From the NCBI GenBank assembly GCA_002389905.1, contig DGRE01000022.1:70448-134447 (forward strand): 64,000 nucleotides of DNA, read 5' to 3'. Shown piece by piece: positions 8,732 to 17,971 of this stretch; position 1 is the first letter of the stretch, and each line of letters opens with the position of its first letter. Below the pieces are notes generated by a model. The model did no database searches, was not told the DNA's origin, and saw only the letters and a list, made by a program, of their open reading frames with translations. Both the position numbers and the translations under genes were made by a program. This stretch comes from Hungatella sp. UBA4396. GTDB lineage: Bacteria > Bacillota > Clostridia > Lachnospirales > Lachnospiraceae.

Positions 8732-10666
8732 TTATTCCGATAAAAATTTAACCTGATTCCTTCCGGCATCTTTTGCCTGGTATAAAGCCTTGTCTGCCGC
8801 ACTGAACAAATCCTGATATGAAGAATTAAGGTCAGGAACCGCAGAGGTGACTCCTATGCTTACAGTCACATAATCGTTCACCAGGGATTTTTCATGGGGA
8901 ATCTTAAGATCCTCTATTTCCTGCCGCAGCATGGAGGCAGTCTTGATTGCCTCTTCTTTGCCTGTCTCAGGCAGCAGCACTACAAATTCTTCTCCGCCGT
9001 AACGGGCCGCCATATCGGTGGAACGGGATAAAGAGCTCTTAAGAACCTGTCCAATCTTAACCAGACACTCATCGCCCGTCATATGCCCATAAAAGTCATT
9101 AAACCGTTTAAAATAGTCAATATCCAATACCAATAAAGCGATGGGCCTTTGGTATCTCAAACACCGGTTCCATTCTTTTTCTATCATCTGATCATATTTT
9201 CGCCTGTTCCACACCCCTGTTAAGGAATCTTTAAAAGAAAGCTTTTGCAAAGCCTGATTCTTTTTTTCTAATTCAAGGTTTTGATGTTCGATTTTCCGAT
9301 TGGACTCTGCTAAATCTTTCGTCCGCTGAAAAACCAAATCATCTAAATGGGCATTCATTTCAGTCAGCCTTGCAGTTATAACCTCTTCTTGTTCTAAAGC
9401 ATCAGAAAACCTTTTTGCTATTAATAATGAATTGATACAGGCAAAAATAAACTGTCCTAAAGAAGTGAGATTGCTGGTTCTGAGCCAATTCTTTAAAAAT
9501 GAAAGTTCATTGTCACTCACCCATGGGGTAAAAAAAACAATATCATTCATGCTGCTCATTAAAAGAGCCACTGCACCTAAGCTGATGATCCAGCAGTCCT
9601 TTTCCTTATTGATAGATATTCTGATCAAGGCGGCTGATATATATATGATTACAGCAATACTCCATATTTGATAAAAAATAATAATAACTGTAAAAATTCT
9701 GGCAGGAGTGAAAATAAGGATTGAGGTAAAGACCAGCGCCATTATTTGAGAGATTTTGATGATTCGGTCATGAAAATATTCAGGGAAAATCTCCATGAAA
9801 AACATCAGCATAAGAGGAACCCCTAAATAATAAGTTGAGGTCAGTATTTTATGATAGATCTCCCAACTGAACTCCGGAAAAAAGTAGCAAAAGAAGCATT
9901 CTCCTCCCAGAGTCGTCCTTATTGCAATAAAAATACAAAACAATCCGAAATACATGGTTGAACAATCCTTTTTTCTTCTGAAGAAAAATAAAACAAGGTG
10001 GTATATTCCAATAAAGGTTAAGCTCCCAAATATAATAAGCTCAATCGCCATATTTTTATTTCTCAATCTAAGGATTTGATTTTCGCTGCCGATCCTTAAA
10101 CTTTCCAGAATTCCTCCGCTGCGGTGATGAAAATTAGAAACCTGAATTAAAATCTCATTTTCTCCCTGCAGTGCTTCAAAAGAAGATACATTAACCAGAT
10201 ATTGAGGCACCATTGTATCTCTGGTTTTTCCTACTGTTCCGGCCGAGGAAATCAGTTCTCCATTGACCCAAAGTTTGTATGCCGTGCGCAGCCTTGGAAT
10301 CTTTAAAGCTAATCTGGTATCCTCACTAATCACAAATCTCAGACGGTAGGTGCCATAGCCGTCTCCAAAAGATGTTCTTTTATTGGTTGTATACTTATTC
10401 CATGAACTTGGGACGTCAATATATCTGGCTGCACTTCCAGAGATTGATTCTCCCGGTTCGAGAAGCCGGTTCCAGTAAAACTCCCACTGACCGTCCAGGG
10501 GAACCGTATCTTGTTCAAGCTGTAATTTTGTTAAATTTATAATTCCTGCCTTCGCTTTTGGGGGAGGGGTGAAATTCATGGGAATAGTACTTATTATTGC
10601 AAGAATTATGAGGATTTTCAAACTCCAGCGAAATAATTTGGATTCAGTCATTTCAGCGTTTTCCAT
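8732..10666 (-). CDS. 7TM-DISM diguanylate cyclase (GGDEF)
   Basis: The 644-residue membrane protein starts with a signal-anchor, then an extracellular jelly-roll-like region (residues about 45-195, GQWEFYWNRLL and GYGTYRLRF), seven membrane helices (about 205-400), a coiled-coil linker (about 425-485) and a GGDEF domain. The active-site motif is RYGGEEFVVLLPE near residue 556. An inhibitory I-site RSTD lies exactly five residues before GGEEF, so product feedback by cyclic di-GMP is likely. The family makes cyclic di-GMP in response to an outside ligand, probably a carbohydrate-like molecule judging by the sensor fold. It is 72 bases upstream of the exporter genes; co-transcription is possible but not clear. 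Confidence 0.9.
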   Translation of the reverse strand: MENAEMTESKLFRWSLKILIILAIISTIPMNFTPPPKAKAGIINLTKLQLEQDTVPLDGQWEFYWNRLLEPGESISGSAARYIDVPSSWNKYTTNKRTSFGDGYGTYRLRFVISEDTRLALKIPRLRTAYKLWVNGELISSAGTVGKTRDTMVPQYLVNVSSFEALQGENEILIQVSNFHHRSGGILESLRIGSENQILRLRNKNMAIELIIFGSLTFIGIYHLVLFFFRRKKDCSTMYFGLFCIFIAIRTTLGGECFFCYFFPEFSWEIYHKILTSTYYLGVPLMLMFFMEIFPEYFHDRIIKISQIMALVFTSILIFTPARIFTVIIIFYQIWSIAVIIYISAALIRISINKEKDCWIISLGAVALLMSSMNDIVFFTPWVSDNELSFLKNWLRTSNLTSLGQFIFACINSLLIAKRFSDALEQEEVITARLTEMNAHLDDLVFQRTKDLAESNRKIEHQNLELEKKNQALQKLSFKDSLTGVWNRRKYDQMIEKEWNRCLRYQRPIALLVLDIDYFKRFNDFYGHMTGDECLVKIGQVLKSSLSRSTDMAARYGGEEFVVLLPETGKEEAIKTASMLRQEIEDLKIPHEKSLVNDYVTVSIGVTSAVPDLNSSYQDLFSAADKALYQAKDAGRNQVKFLSE

Positions 10667-10802
10667 GTTATACCTTCTTTCAAAGGCGAATTCTTGTTTT
10701 TTATAAAACAGATATATTGATTATAATATGATAACCTATATTTTTCCAGAGCTAACTAAAAATAAAAGAAGCAGCATTCGCCACTCCTCTGTAAAAATCA
10801 AA

Positions 10803-11246
10803 TTATAATACTTTTTCCATCCAAATGTGTTCAACCGGAGCTTCTTTCATTAAATAAACATCTCCATATTCATGATAACCTAGTTTTTTATAGAAATCTT
10901 TAGCGGATACACGTGATTCCAGACATATCTTTTTAATGCCATGCTGTAATGAACGCATTTCAATATTCTCAAGAATCGCACGGCCCACACCGCCTTTTTG
11001 AACATCAGGGTCAACACATAAAAAGCAGATCTTCGCAGTTGTTTGGTCTTTAAAAACAAGAATACCTGTTCCTATTATGGTATCCGAATCAAAAACAGCA
11101 AGTACAGCAGCCTGTTTTTCAAAGGATAAATCATCATTTTTGATTGAAAGCCCCAGTGGCTTTCTCATAACCCGGTCACGCAGCAAAACGGTTTGCTTAT
11201 AACGTTGTGAGCCAAAGTCCACCTCTTCTACAATATATGAATTCAT
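10803..11246 (-). CDS. GNAT family N-acetyltransferase
   Basis: The 147-residue protein has the GNAT acetyl-CoA loop in VDPDVQKGGVGRAILE near residue 77, and the later VSAKDFYKKLGYHEYGD strand-helix-strand typical of the fold. The substrate is not known. An upstream in-frame extension exists to 11318. However, AGGAGG lies 12 bases before the ATG at 11246, and another ATG three bases after AGGAGG is too close, so 11246 is preferred. No operon partners are apparent. Confidence 0.8.
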   Translation of the reverse strand: MNSYIVEEVDFGSQRYKQTVLLRDRVMRKPLGLSIKNDDLSFEKQAAVLAVFDSDTIIGTGILVFKDQTTAKICFLCVDPDVQKGGVGRAILENIEMRSLQHGIKKICLESRVSAKDFYKKLGYHEYGDVYLMKEAPVEHIWMEKVL

Positions 11247-11380
11247 AATTATCATTAACCTCCTAAACTGTAATTCAATTATATAGGTGACTTTTTTGCA
11301 TTTTATATTGTCCGCCAATCACTACTCATTAAAATTAAGTATACCATTTTACCTCCGTATCTTCAATCAAAACCGAAAGA

Positions 11381-11623
11381 ATGCTTATTGGCCCTATTAT
11401 CCCTTATAAACTTATTATGGTAGCCCTCTGCAGTACATTGTTCTTTTTTTACCGAAGCCAGAACAACCGTATAGGAAATGTCAGTATTCTATTAAAAGCA
11501 GATACGAAAAGTACTATGGTGGATGGATTGATGTCCGGCGGGATCGGCCTTGCTATAACAAATACAGCCAGCATCATATTGGAATGCCGGCTGTATTTGG
11601 ATCATGCTAAATCATCGTTTTAA
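11381..11623 (+). pseudogene. Possible remnant of a cation diffusion facilitator transporter
   Basis: An open stretch of about 80 codons includes KADTKSTMVDGLMSGGIGLAI. This resembles the KADAKSWLVDGLxSxGV segment of cation diffusion facilitator (CDF) transporters. Family members are about 300 residues, so at most a fragment is left. There is no good ribosome site, and its 3' end contains a hairpin that probably serves the opposite-strand operon. It could be a chance open frame. The remaining DNA between 11247 and 11380 shows nothing I recognise. Confidence 0.25.
11560..11598 (-). terminator. Hairpin at the end of the ABC importer operon
   Basis: AAATACAGCCAGCAT (11560-11574) pairs with ATGCCGGCTGTATTT (11584-11598) with one mismatch and a nine-base loop. 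It starts 22 bases after the stop codon at 11620 on the minus strand. The T tract after it is weak (TATTTGTTAT). Confidence 0.5.
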
Positions 11624-12219
11624 TCTAAATGAACAATACGGGAGCAAATTGCTTCTGCCAGATACTGATTGTGCGTAATTGCCAAAATTCCAATATTATG
11701 CCGTTTTGCATAATCCAGAATAATGTCCCATATCTGAGATTGGGTCAACACATCCAGCATCGTGCTGATTTCATCGGCAATGATAAACTTTGTCTGGGGT
11801 TTCAAAGCGCGCATCACACAAATGCGCTGCAGCTCACCGCCGGACAGTTCGTTGGGCCACCGATTCAGGAATTCATCCCGGATTCCCATATCACGGCGCA
11901 AATCTTCATCATATTCGCCAGCCTCAAGCAGAGTTTTCAACATTTTCCATTTGGGATTGACCGAAAGCTCCGGATGCTGATAAATAAGCTGCACCGGGGA
12001 AAAGGTTTTAGCCGGGAGGTTCTTTCCATCAAGCAAGACGTCTCCTCTTTGAGGATAGGTCTGCCCCGCTAAAATCTTTCCCAAGGTGCTTTTCCCCCGC
12101 CCGCTTGTTCCGACCAAACCTACTACCTCTCCGGAATTCACCTCAAGGGAAACATCCTCCAATACCCAGTTCTTACTGCTCACATATTGAAAATATATAT
12201 TTTTCGCTTCTAGTTTCAT
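11620..12219 (-). CDS. Nickel/peptide-type ABC importer, second ATPase subunit (NikE/DppF-like)
   Basis: The 199-residue ATPase has Walker A GTSGRGKST near residue 39 (Gly-Arg in place of the usual Gly-Ser), the signature LSGGELQRICVMRAL and Walker B FIIADEISTMLD. It is shorter than full DppF/OppF proteins because it lacks the C-terminal oligopeptide-transporter extension, as in NikE-like subunits. It overlaps the preceding ATPase gene by four bases (ATGA type), showing translational coupling. It energises uptake of metal chelates or small peptides together with the other four gene products. Confidence 0.85.
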   Translation of the reverse strand: MKLEAKNIYFQYVSSKNWVLEDVSLEVNSGEVVGLVGTSGRGKSTLGKILAGQTYPQRGDVLLDGKNLPAKTFSPVQLIYQHPELSVNPKWKMLKTLLEAGEYDEDLRRDMGIRDEFLNRWPNELSGGELQRICVMRALKPQTKFIIADEISTMLDVLTQSQIWDIILDYAKRHNIGILAITHNQYLAEAICSRIVHLD

Positions 12220-13064
12220 AAGTCACCTCCCGACGTACTGGAAGATGGCAAATCAATTAAATCCCCATAATCCATGCCGCGAATAGATTGGAAGCCATTT
12301 TGCGGCAGGGCATGCCAAAGCGCTTTGCTGTACGGATGATCCACGTTTTCAGGAGAAGCCTCAAACGCCTTGGCGTCCACAACCTCTACCGAAACGCCTT
12401 TGTTAAATACGGCGATTTTGTCCGCCACAATAAATGCCAGGTCAATATCGTGGGTAATCAAAAGGATACCGCATCCGTTGTCAGCCAGTTCCCGAAGAGT
12501 CTGGAGGGTTTCTTCCACCACAGACTGATGCAGCCCTGGTGTAGGCTCATCGGCAATAATTAAATCCGCCCCGGAAGTGAGCGCTGTACCGATCAGAACC
12601 CTGCGCGCCATGCCGCCCGAAAGCTGAAAGGGGTATAGCTGCTCTGTTCTTTCGGACAACTCAAATTTTTTCAAAAATCCCTTTACAGAATTTTTGATGC
12701 CGCCTAATGGACTGTCTATCTGTTTTCCTGTTTTCATCAAAGGGTCAAGATAAGCCACCGATTGAGGGATAAGGGCAATCTCCTTTCCTCTTAACACCTC
12801 TTTGCGTTCCTGGGTAAGCTCTTCGCCTTTAAACCGGACACTGCCCGTGGTATAGGCATTAGAGGGCAGGATTCCCATAATGGAATGGGCAAGCAGGCTT
12901 TTCCCTGAACCGCTTGCACCTACTATGGCCATAATTTCTCCCGGGTAAAGATCCAGCGTAAAATTGTGGATGACCTGAATATCACGCTGGCGCAGCCCTT
13001 TTACATATTGACGGAAGCCTACAGCAAAGTCCTGCACCTCCAGCAGCGGTTTACGATTTTCCAT
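12216..13064 (-). CDS. Nickel/peptide-type ABC importer, first ATPase subunit (NikD/DppD-like)
   Basis: The 282-residue ATPase has Walker A GASGSGKSLLAHS near residue 52, a Q-loop in ALIPQSVAYLDPLMK, the signature LSGGMARRVLIG, Walker B LIIADEPTPGL and switch His in LLITHDIDL. The C-terminal region PENVDHPYSKALWHALP is the oligopeptide/nickel transporter signature of the family. The frame is open further upstream, but AGGAGG lies seven bases before the ATG at 13064, and that start does not overlap the permease gene. It lies between the permeases and the second ATPase. Confidence 0.88.
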   Translation of the reverse strand: MENRKPLLEVQDFAVGFRQYVKGLRQRDIQVIHNFTLDLYPGEIMAIVGASGSGKSLLAHSIMGILPSNAYTTGSVRFKGEELTQERKEVLRGKEIALIPQSVAYLDPLMKTGKQIDSPLGGIKNSVKGFLKKFELSERTEQLYPFQLSGGMARRVLIGTALTSGADLIIADEPTPGLHQSVVEETLQTLRELADNGCGILLITHDIDLAFIVADKIAVFNKGVSVEVVDAKAFEASPENVDHPYSKALWHALPQNGFQSIRGMDYGDLIDLPSSSTSGGDL

Positions 13065-13074
13065 TACACACCTC

Positions 13075-13938
13075 CTATTCATGGGCTCTATGGGGATTAA
13101 ACAACGCCTGCACACTTTCCCCCAGAATGTCAAATAAGCGGACAATGAGCAATAGAGATAATCCGGGCATCAGCGCAATCCACCACTGCCCCGTGCTGAG
13201 ATAATTTAAAGACTCCGACAGAATAACCCCGATCCCCGGCTGATGAGGAGAAAGGCCGAATCCCAGAAAGGTAAGGGAAGCCTCATGCAAAATGGCATGG
13301 GGAAACATTAAAATGAGTCCTACGAAAAATTGGGGAAAGATATGTGGAAGCATATGCTCATTTGCTATGTGCCAGTTGCTTTTGCCGAAACTCTTTGCGG
13401 CTTTGACATACTGGCTCGAACGGAGCTGGAGTACCTCGGCACGTATTACACGGGAAATATAGGTCCAGTGTGTAATGATAATGCCGATCATAATCCCTCT
13501 TGCGCCTTTTCCTGTCACAAAAGAAACCAGCAGCAAAAAGATCAAATGGGGCATCCCCATAAAAACATCCGTCAGCCAGCCAATAAAGGCATCTACCCTT
13601 TTCCCGCAAACGGCAGCTGCCACACCGATTGCAATGGCAATAATTCCGCTGCTGACAGAGGCGATGACTCCGATTAAAATGCTGAGAGAAAGTCCTTTCA
13701 TGGTTCGCAAAAACATATCCCTCCCAAACCAATCGGTTCCGAAAATATGGTCTGCTGAAGGTTTTAAGCCTTTTTCGGCAAAGCTGACCGGCATATGTTC
13801 CTCTGTAAGAAAATGTCCCCAAATAAATATGACGGATAGCAGCATAGTACACAAACAGATATAAGCGATGGTTTTTTTCCGTATGTTCCATCCGGCTTTA
13901 CCCGGTCCTGCAACAGAATGATTATTTTTCACCGGCAT
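13075..13938 (-). CDS. Nickel/peptide-type ABC importer, inner permease (NikC/DppC-like)
   Basis: The 287-residue membrane protein has about six helices and an N-terminal FGTDWFGRDMFLRTMKG segment, which is diagnostic for the DppC/NikC group. The EAA loop follows in YVKAAKSFGKSNWHIANEHM, which contacts the ATPases. It overlaps the other permease gene by 17 bases. The product forms half of the membrane channel. Confidence 0.9.
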   Translation of the reverse strand: MPVKNNHSVAGPGKAGWNIRKKTIAYICLCTMLLSVIFIWGHFLTEEHMPVSFAEKGLKPSADHIFGTDWFGRDMFLRTMKGLSLSILIGVIASVSSGIIAIAIGVAAAVCGKRVDAFIGWLTDVFMGMPHLIFLLLVSFVTGKGARGIMIGIIITHWTYISRVIRAEVLQLRSSQYVKAAKSFGKSNWHIANEHMLPHIFPQFFVGLILMFPHAILHEASLTFLGFGLSPHQPGIGVILSESLNYLSTGQWWIALMPGLSLLLIVRLFDILGESVQALFNPHRAHE

Positions 13939-14923
13939 ATCCCTCCCTGATTCTCGGATCTACCACAGCATAGAAAATGTTGGCAATCAGATTTCCCGCA
14001 AATACAAAAGCCGCAGCAAATAAGCTGATTCCCACCAACAAGGAAAGATCGCTTTTAATTCCGGCCTCTACTACAGCGTTTCCAAGACCCGGATAGGAAA
14101 AAAGAGTCTCTGCCAGGGTGGATCCGCCAAAAATTTCGGCCAGTGATCCAAACTGCAGTGTGATTGCCGGTAGTAAAATATTGCGCAGCCCATGCCTCTT
14201 GAGCAGCATCCATTTCTTTTCACCTCTGGCCTTAGCAAACAGAGCATAGTCACTGTCCATAATATCCAACAGCTTTTGTCTTGTGTGCAAAGCAATACTC
14301 GCAACGCCGGTAACGCTCAGTGTCAGTGCGGGCAGCACCAAATGATAAATTTTTTGTCCCAGGCTGACATCTGCTGATGTGATGCTGATCGGCGCACTGA
14401 GACCAATTGGAAACCAGCCGAGATTCACTGAAAAAACAATAAGTAAAAGGATTCCCACCCAAAAGACAGGGGCAGAGGCAAGCGTTAAGCAGTACATTTT
14501 AATGATCCTGTCTATCAGCTTTCCTTCATTCATCGCACCCGCGACGCCCATAATAAATCCAAGCATACCCGATAGAACCCATGCGGTGAACATCAAAAGC
14601 AAGGAGGCGGAGGCTTTTTCCATAATGACTGTTTTTACCGGCAGGTTATAGACAATGCTATGACCAAGATTGCCTTCAAAGAGCCCTCGTACCCATTTTA
14701 TATAGCGGACGCCAAACCCTTCGTTCACGCCCCAATATTCCCTCAGGCCTTCAATTTGTTCTGGAGGCAGCGACGAATGCTCCCCGCCCATATAGGCTAC
14801 TATGGGATCAATAGGCGAGAATTTCATGAGTATAAAGCAAATCAGGCTGATTGCAAATAAGACCAACAGCAGCCGGATTGCATTTTTGACCATAAATTTA
14901 GTAATATTACCGGTTCCATACAT
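13922..14923 (-). CDS. Nickel/peptide-type ABC importer, inner permease (NikB/DppB-like)
   Basis: The 333-residue membrane protein has an N-terminal helix, the large outer loop with FSPIDPIVAYMG typical of DppB/NikB, and an EAA loop around YALFAKARGEKKWMLLKRHG. It ends with VDPRIREGYAGEK, matching the usual DPR tail. Its ATG immediately follows the stop of the binding-protein gene. Together with the DppC-like subunit it forms the membrane pore. Confidence 0.9.
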   Translation of the reverse strand: MYGTGNITKFMVKNAIRLLLVLFAISLICFILMKFSPIDPIVAYMGGEHSSLPPEQIEGLREYWGVNEGFGVRYIKWVRGLFEGNLGHSIVYNLPVKTVIMEKASASLLLMFTAWVLSGMLGFIMGVAGAMNEGKLIDRIIKMYCLTLASAPVFWVGILLLIVFSVNLGWFPIGLSAPISITSADVSLGQKIYHLVLPALTLSVTGVASIALHTRQKLLDIMDSDYALFAKARGEKKWMLLKRHGLRNILLPAITLQFGSLAEIFGGSTLAETLFSYPGLGNAVVEAGIKSDLSLLVGISLFAAAFVFAGNLIANIFYAVVDPRIREGYAGEK

Positions 14924-16561
14924 CTATTTCTTCTCCCAATCCTTGATATTTTCAACGGTGATCCAATACGCACCTCTATGGGGAGCGGGGCGAAACTCAC
15001 CAATCTCTACACCATCACGGATAAAGAAGGTGTGATGAAATGCCACCATCGGAATGAACGGACTGTCACCAAGAGAGTTGACTCCGTGCTCACCATCCCA
15101 CTGCGCTTTTTTCCAAAGTTCAAGCGCCTCCGCCTGATCTGTACTTTTAATGGCCCTGTTCAGATAATCATCCGTGATTTCATGCCCATAACTGGGGGAA
15201 TTAGTGTTGTAGTTTGCAATACGGTCCGAGCTGAAGTTGGTATAGATTTCAAACGGGCTATCTGCGCCCTTTCCAAACAGATAGGCGTCCCTGTATATAC
15301 CCTTTTCAAGAGCGATCTCATCCCAGGGCTTGGAGACCAAATCAATTTGGACACCAATTTTCTTTGCGCTCTCCTGCACACCCAGGACAACGGCCTGCCG
15401 CTCTACCTCTCCCGGGGTATAGAGCAAAGTAAACTGCGCTTTTACTCCGTCCTTTTCCACAATGCCGTCGCCGTCGGCATCCTCCCAGCCCCCGTCTTTG
15501 AGGATTTTCTTTGCAGTTTCTATATCAGCGTTTTTAATGTTATTTGTCTCGTTATCCCAAGGCATGCCTGGATTGTGGGAATAGACCGGACGGGCAGCTC
15601 CGTTGAGGGCATTGGCGCAAATTCCCTCCCGATCCATGGCGTAAGACAATGCCCTGCGCAGGGCAGCATCGGAGGTGACATCATTTCCAATGGGAATACC
15701 CTCCATTTCATATGTACCCCGTTTAACAGTGGGCAAGCTGAGGGAAACGATGTCCATGGTTTCAATATTACGCCTTGTGTAACCTGGAATTTCCTGATGA
15801 TTATAGGCCATGCTTACTCTGGCAATATCAATTTCACCCCGCTTGGCCCCAGCAAAGCTGGCGTCCATATCAAGATATAAAAACGTCACTTTGTCTATAT
15901 TGGGCTTCTTGCCATAATAGAGGGGGTTCGCCTCAATAATAAGCTTTTCTCCCTTTTTCCACTCCACGAATTTATAAGGACCGGTTCCTACAGGGTTTTG
16001 GCCGTAGTTATCGTTATAGGCATGCTCTGGTATAATAGCAATTCTTGTCAGCGTGTATTCAAAGGTTGAATCCGGATGGTTTAAAATAAAATCTACTGTG
16101 TAATCGTCAACTGTCTCCACTTCCTTCACGTTGGAGAGGTCGATATAAGAGGTGGTCTCCCGAACCTTTTCAAAAGTGAAGACGACATCGCTGGCCGTCA
16201 GCTTTACGCCGTCCGAGCAGAGCGCATCGTCACGAATTTTTATTGTGAGCTTATTTCCGTCCTCACTCCAAATACGCTCCGTTGCCAAATCATTTACAAG
16301 ATTCATGTCCTTGTCGAAAATAATCAGTTTGCTTTGAAACAGTGCCTCACCGAGACCAGGCCAGTCAAAGGCTGGATCAAACCCCTTTGAAGGCTCACCC
16401 CGAACTGATACCACCATTTCTTTCATCCCAGATGTTGCGGGTGAAGAAACTTGTGAATTCTGCGAAGCTGAAGGTGCCAGAGACGCTGATCCTGCATTGG
16501 AACACCCCACGGCTATCATAAGTATTACAACCAAAAGTAAAAACACAGAAATCCTCTTCAT
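14924..16561 (-). CDS. Nickel/peptide-type ABC importer, substrate-binding lipoprotein
   Basis: The 545-residue protein has a lipoprotein signal: MKRISVFLLLVVILMIAVGC with a lipobox ending at Cys20, then a Ser-rich tether. The rest is a family-5 solute-binding protein (SBP_bac_5), with VGTGPYKFVEWKKGEKLI and LRRALSYAMDREGI as recognisable blocks. The cluster order (binding protein, two permeases, two ATPases) fits nickel or dipeptide importers. The sequence alone does not tell nickel chelates from peptides. It is the first gene of the operon; the start has GGAGG nearby, and a divergent LysR gene lies 164 bases away. Confidence 0.88.
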   Translation of the reverse strand: MKRISVFLLLVVILMIAVGCSNAGSASLAPSASQNSQVSSPATSGMKEMVVSVRGEPSKGFDPAFDWPGLGEALFQSKLIIFDKDMNLVNDLATERIWSEDGNKLTIKIRDDALCSDGVKLTASDVVFTFEKVRETTSYIDLSNVKEVETVDDYTVDFILNHPDSTFEYTLTRIAIIPEHAYNDNYGQNPVGTGPYKFVEWKKGEKLIIEANPLYYGKKPNIDKVTFLYLDMDASFAGAKRGEIDIARVSMAYNHQEIPGYTRRNIETMDIVSLSLPTVKRGTYEMEGIPIGNDVTSDAALRRALSYAMDREGICANALNGAARPVYSHNPGMPWDNETNNIKNADIETAKKILKDGGWEDADGDGIVEKDGVKAQFTLLYTPGEVERQAVVLGVQESAKKIGVQIDLVSKPWDEIALEKGIYRDAYLFGKGADSPFEIYTNFSSDRIANYNTNSPSYGHEITDDYLNRAIKSTDQAEALELWKKAQWDGEHGVNSLGDSPFIPMVAFHHTFFIRDGVEIGEFRPAPHRGAYWITVENIKDWEKK

Positions 16562-16580
16562 TTTAAAACCTCCTTAAAAT

Positions 16581-16632
16581 GAAACTGCCTCTTTTACCAT
16601 GAGACAGTTTCTCTTAGTTAGGTAATGCTAAC
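16581..16632. promoter_or_regulatory. Intergenic inverted repeats between the importer operon and the LysR gene
   Basis: GAAACTGCCTC (16581-16591) and GAGACAGTTTC (16601-16611) form an 11-bp stem with one mismatch. A second repeat, GTTAG-gtaatg-CTAAC, follows at about 16617-16632. LysR regulators usually bind such interrupted dyads between divergent genes. The first stem could also act as a leader hairpin of the importer mRNA. Confidence 0.45.
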
Positions 16633-16725
16633 CTTGAATTATTATACAGACTGTGTTATGATTTGTAAAACGAATTATATTGATCGATTCTATTTATATT
16701 TTTAATAGTTGATTGGAGCAAAGTT

Positions 16726-17625
16726 ATGAATATAGAATACTTAAAGACTTTTTTAGCGCTTGCAAGCAATGGTAACTTTACCAAAACAGCACAAAATCTT
16801 TTTATCTCCCAGTCTACCGTAAGTATCCGAATTAAAGAGCTGGAAAAAGAAATTGGGAAAAAGCTTTTTGAACGTAATCACGGGACAGCCGTGTTAACAC
16901 TGCCTGGAAAGGCATTGGTGGAATACGCCGAGAAGATTGTTGGCCTGGAGGCCAACGCAATAGAACAGGCCAGCCTTGCAGGTACTTTCTCTGAAAGGCT
17001 GATTGTAGGAACGGTATATTACTTTTATGATTCGTTTATCGCAGATAATCTTGAGGATCACCTGGAAAGGCATCCTGACATTGCAATCAGAATTGTTTTG
17101 GGACATTCCATGAAAATCATACAAAGCATAGGAACCGGTGACCTGGATATAGGTTTTACACATCACCCATATAATCATCCCGGCTATTACTGCCAATTGT
17201 TCAATGTCGATGAGATGCTTTTGGTGACAGGCGCTCATAATAACCAATACATAAATGGCATTTCTATATGGGAGGTTAAAAATCTGCCCATCCTGTATTC
17301 CAGCTTTCTGGATCATGCAACAGAAAACTGGATATTCCCCAGGCAGCACCTCTTTTCTCTGGACATTGATGTGGGAGGGAAAATTGTCCCTTTTCTAAAA
17401 AAGGGGGATCGGTACACCTTTTTACCAAAGAAACTTGTGGAAAAGGAACTCCAAGAGGGGACTTTGATTAATATCCCTTTAATTGGGAATCAGCTCCCAC
17501 CTTTAGAAAATTACATTATTTATAAACGTGACAATGAAAAGCATGCCACAATCTGTCATTGGATAAAATGGCTCAGAAATATTCTGCAGAATCCAGAGCC
17601 TTGTCCGCTTTGCGGAGCAGAATAG
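16726..17625 (+). CDS. LysR family transcriptional regulator
   Basis: The 299-residue protein has an N-terminal winged helix-turn-helix (residues 1-60; FTKTAQNLFISQSTVSIRIK) and a LysR substrate-binding domain. It is divergent from the importer operon and very likely its regulator, as is usual for LysR-divergent pairs. An oddity is the tail PEPCPLCGAE, a CxxC pair at the extreme C terminus that the family does not normally carry and that might bind a metal. The start has TTGGAGC upstream, a modest ribosome site. Confidence 0.88.
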   Translation: MNIEYLKTFLALASNGNFTKTAQNLFISQSTVSIRIKELEKEIGKKLFERNHGTAVLTLPGKALVEYAEKIVGLEANAIEQASLAGTFSERLIVGTVYYFYDSFIADNLEDHLERHPDIAIRIVLGHSMKIIQSIGTGDLDIGFTHHPYNHPGYYCQLFNVDEMLLVTGAHNNQYINGISIWEVKNLPILYSSFLDHATENWIFPRQHLFSLDIDVGGKIVPFLKKGDRYTFLPKKLVEKELQEGTLINIPLIGNQLPPLENYIIYKRDNEKHATICHWIKWLRNILQNPEPCPLCGAE

Positions 17626-17636
17626 GCAAAATCATG

Positions 17637-17709
17637 ACCACCTGTAAAACGGGTGGTTTGCACCAAAGCTGTAAGCCTTTGTTACCGGCCAGCGCCTCAA
17701 GACGCTGGC
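17637..17709 (+). other. Cluster of three hairpins downstream of the LysR gene
   Basis: ACCACC/GGTGGT (17637-17657), CAAAG/CTTTG (about 17662-17679) and GCCAGCG/CGCTGGC (17688-17709) follow one another within 75 bases. The last is followed by TTTCACTTTG. At least one is probably the terminator of the LysR gene. The compact series also resembles the subterminal hairpins of IS200/IS605-type elements, but no transposase is present. The rest of 17626-17790 shows nothing else I recognise. Confidence 0.4.
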
Positions 17710-17792
17710 TTTCACTTTGTTCAAGCCATTATGCCATATCTTTGTGTCTTTTCTTTTTCTAACACACCTTAATTAGTTTAGTAATATAAATA

Positions 17793-17842
17793 TTGACAGT
17801 TAGTATAATTTGATATAAACTATATTTTGATAGTTACTATCA
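17793..17842 (+). promoter_or_regulatory. Promoter and operator of the TetR-acetyltransferase operon
   Basis: TTGACA (17793-17798) and TAAACT (17816-17821) are 17 bases apart. A perfect 15-bp palindrome TGATAGT-T-ACTATCA covers 17828-17842, at the expected transcription start. A second half-match, ACTATATTTTGATAGT, overlaps it. The position fits autorepression by the TetR protein. Confidence 0.6.
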
Positions 17843-17971
17843 CATTTATAGATTAATTAGATCTAAACCTGCAAATAAAAACTGATAAATTTTTGAAGAA
17901 AGTTTTCAGTGGCAAAAGCGTAAAACAAACAGACTGCCACTACAGGTGCTGGTCAAGAGAAAGGTGGAGGA

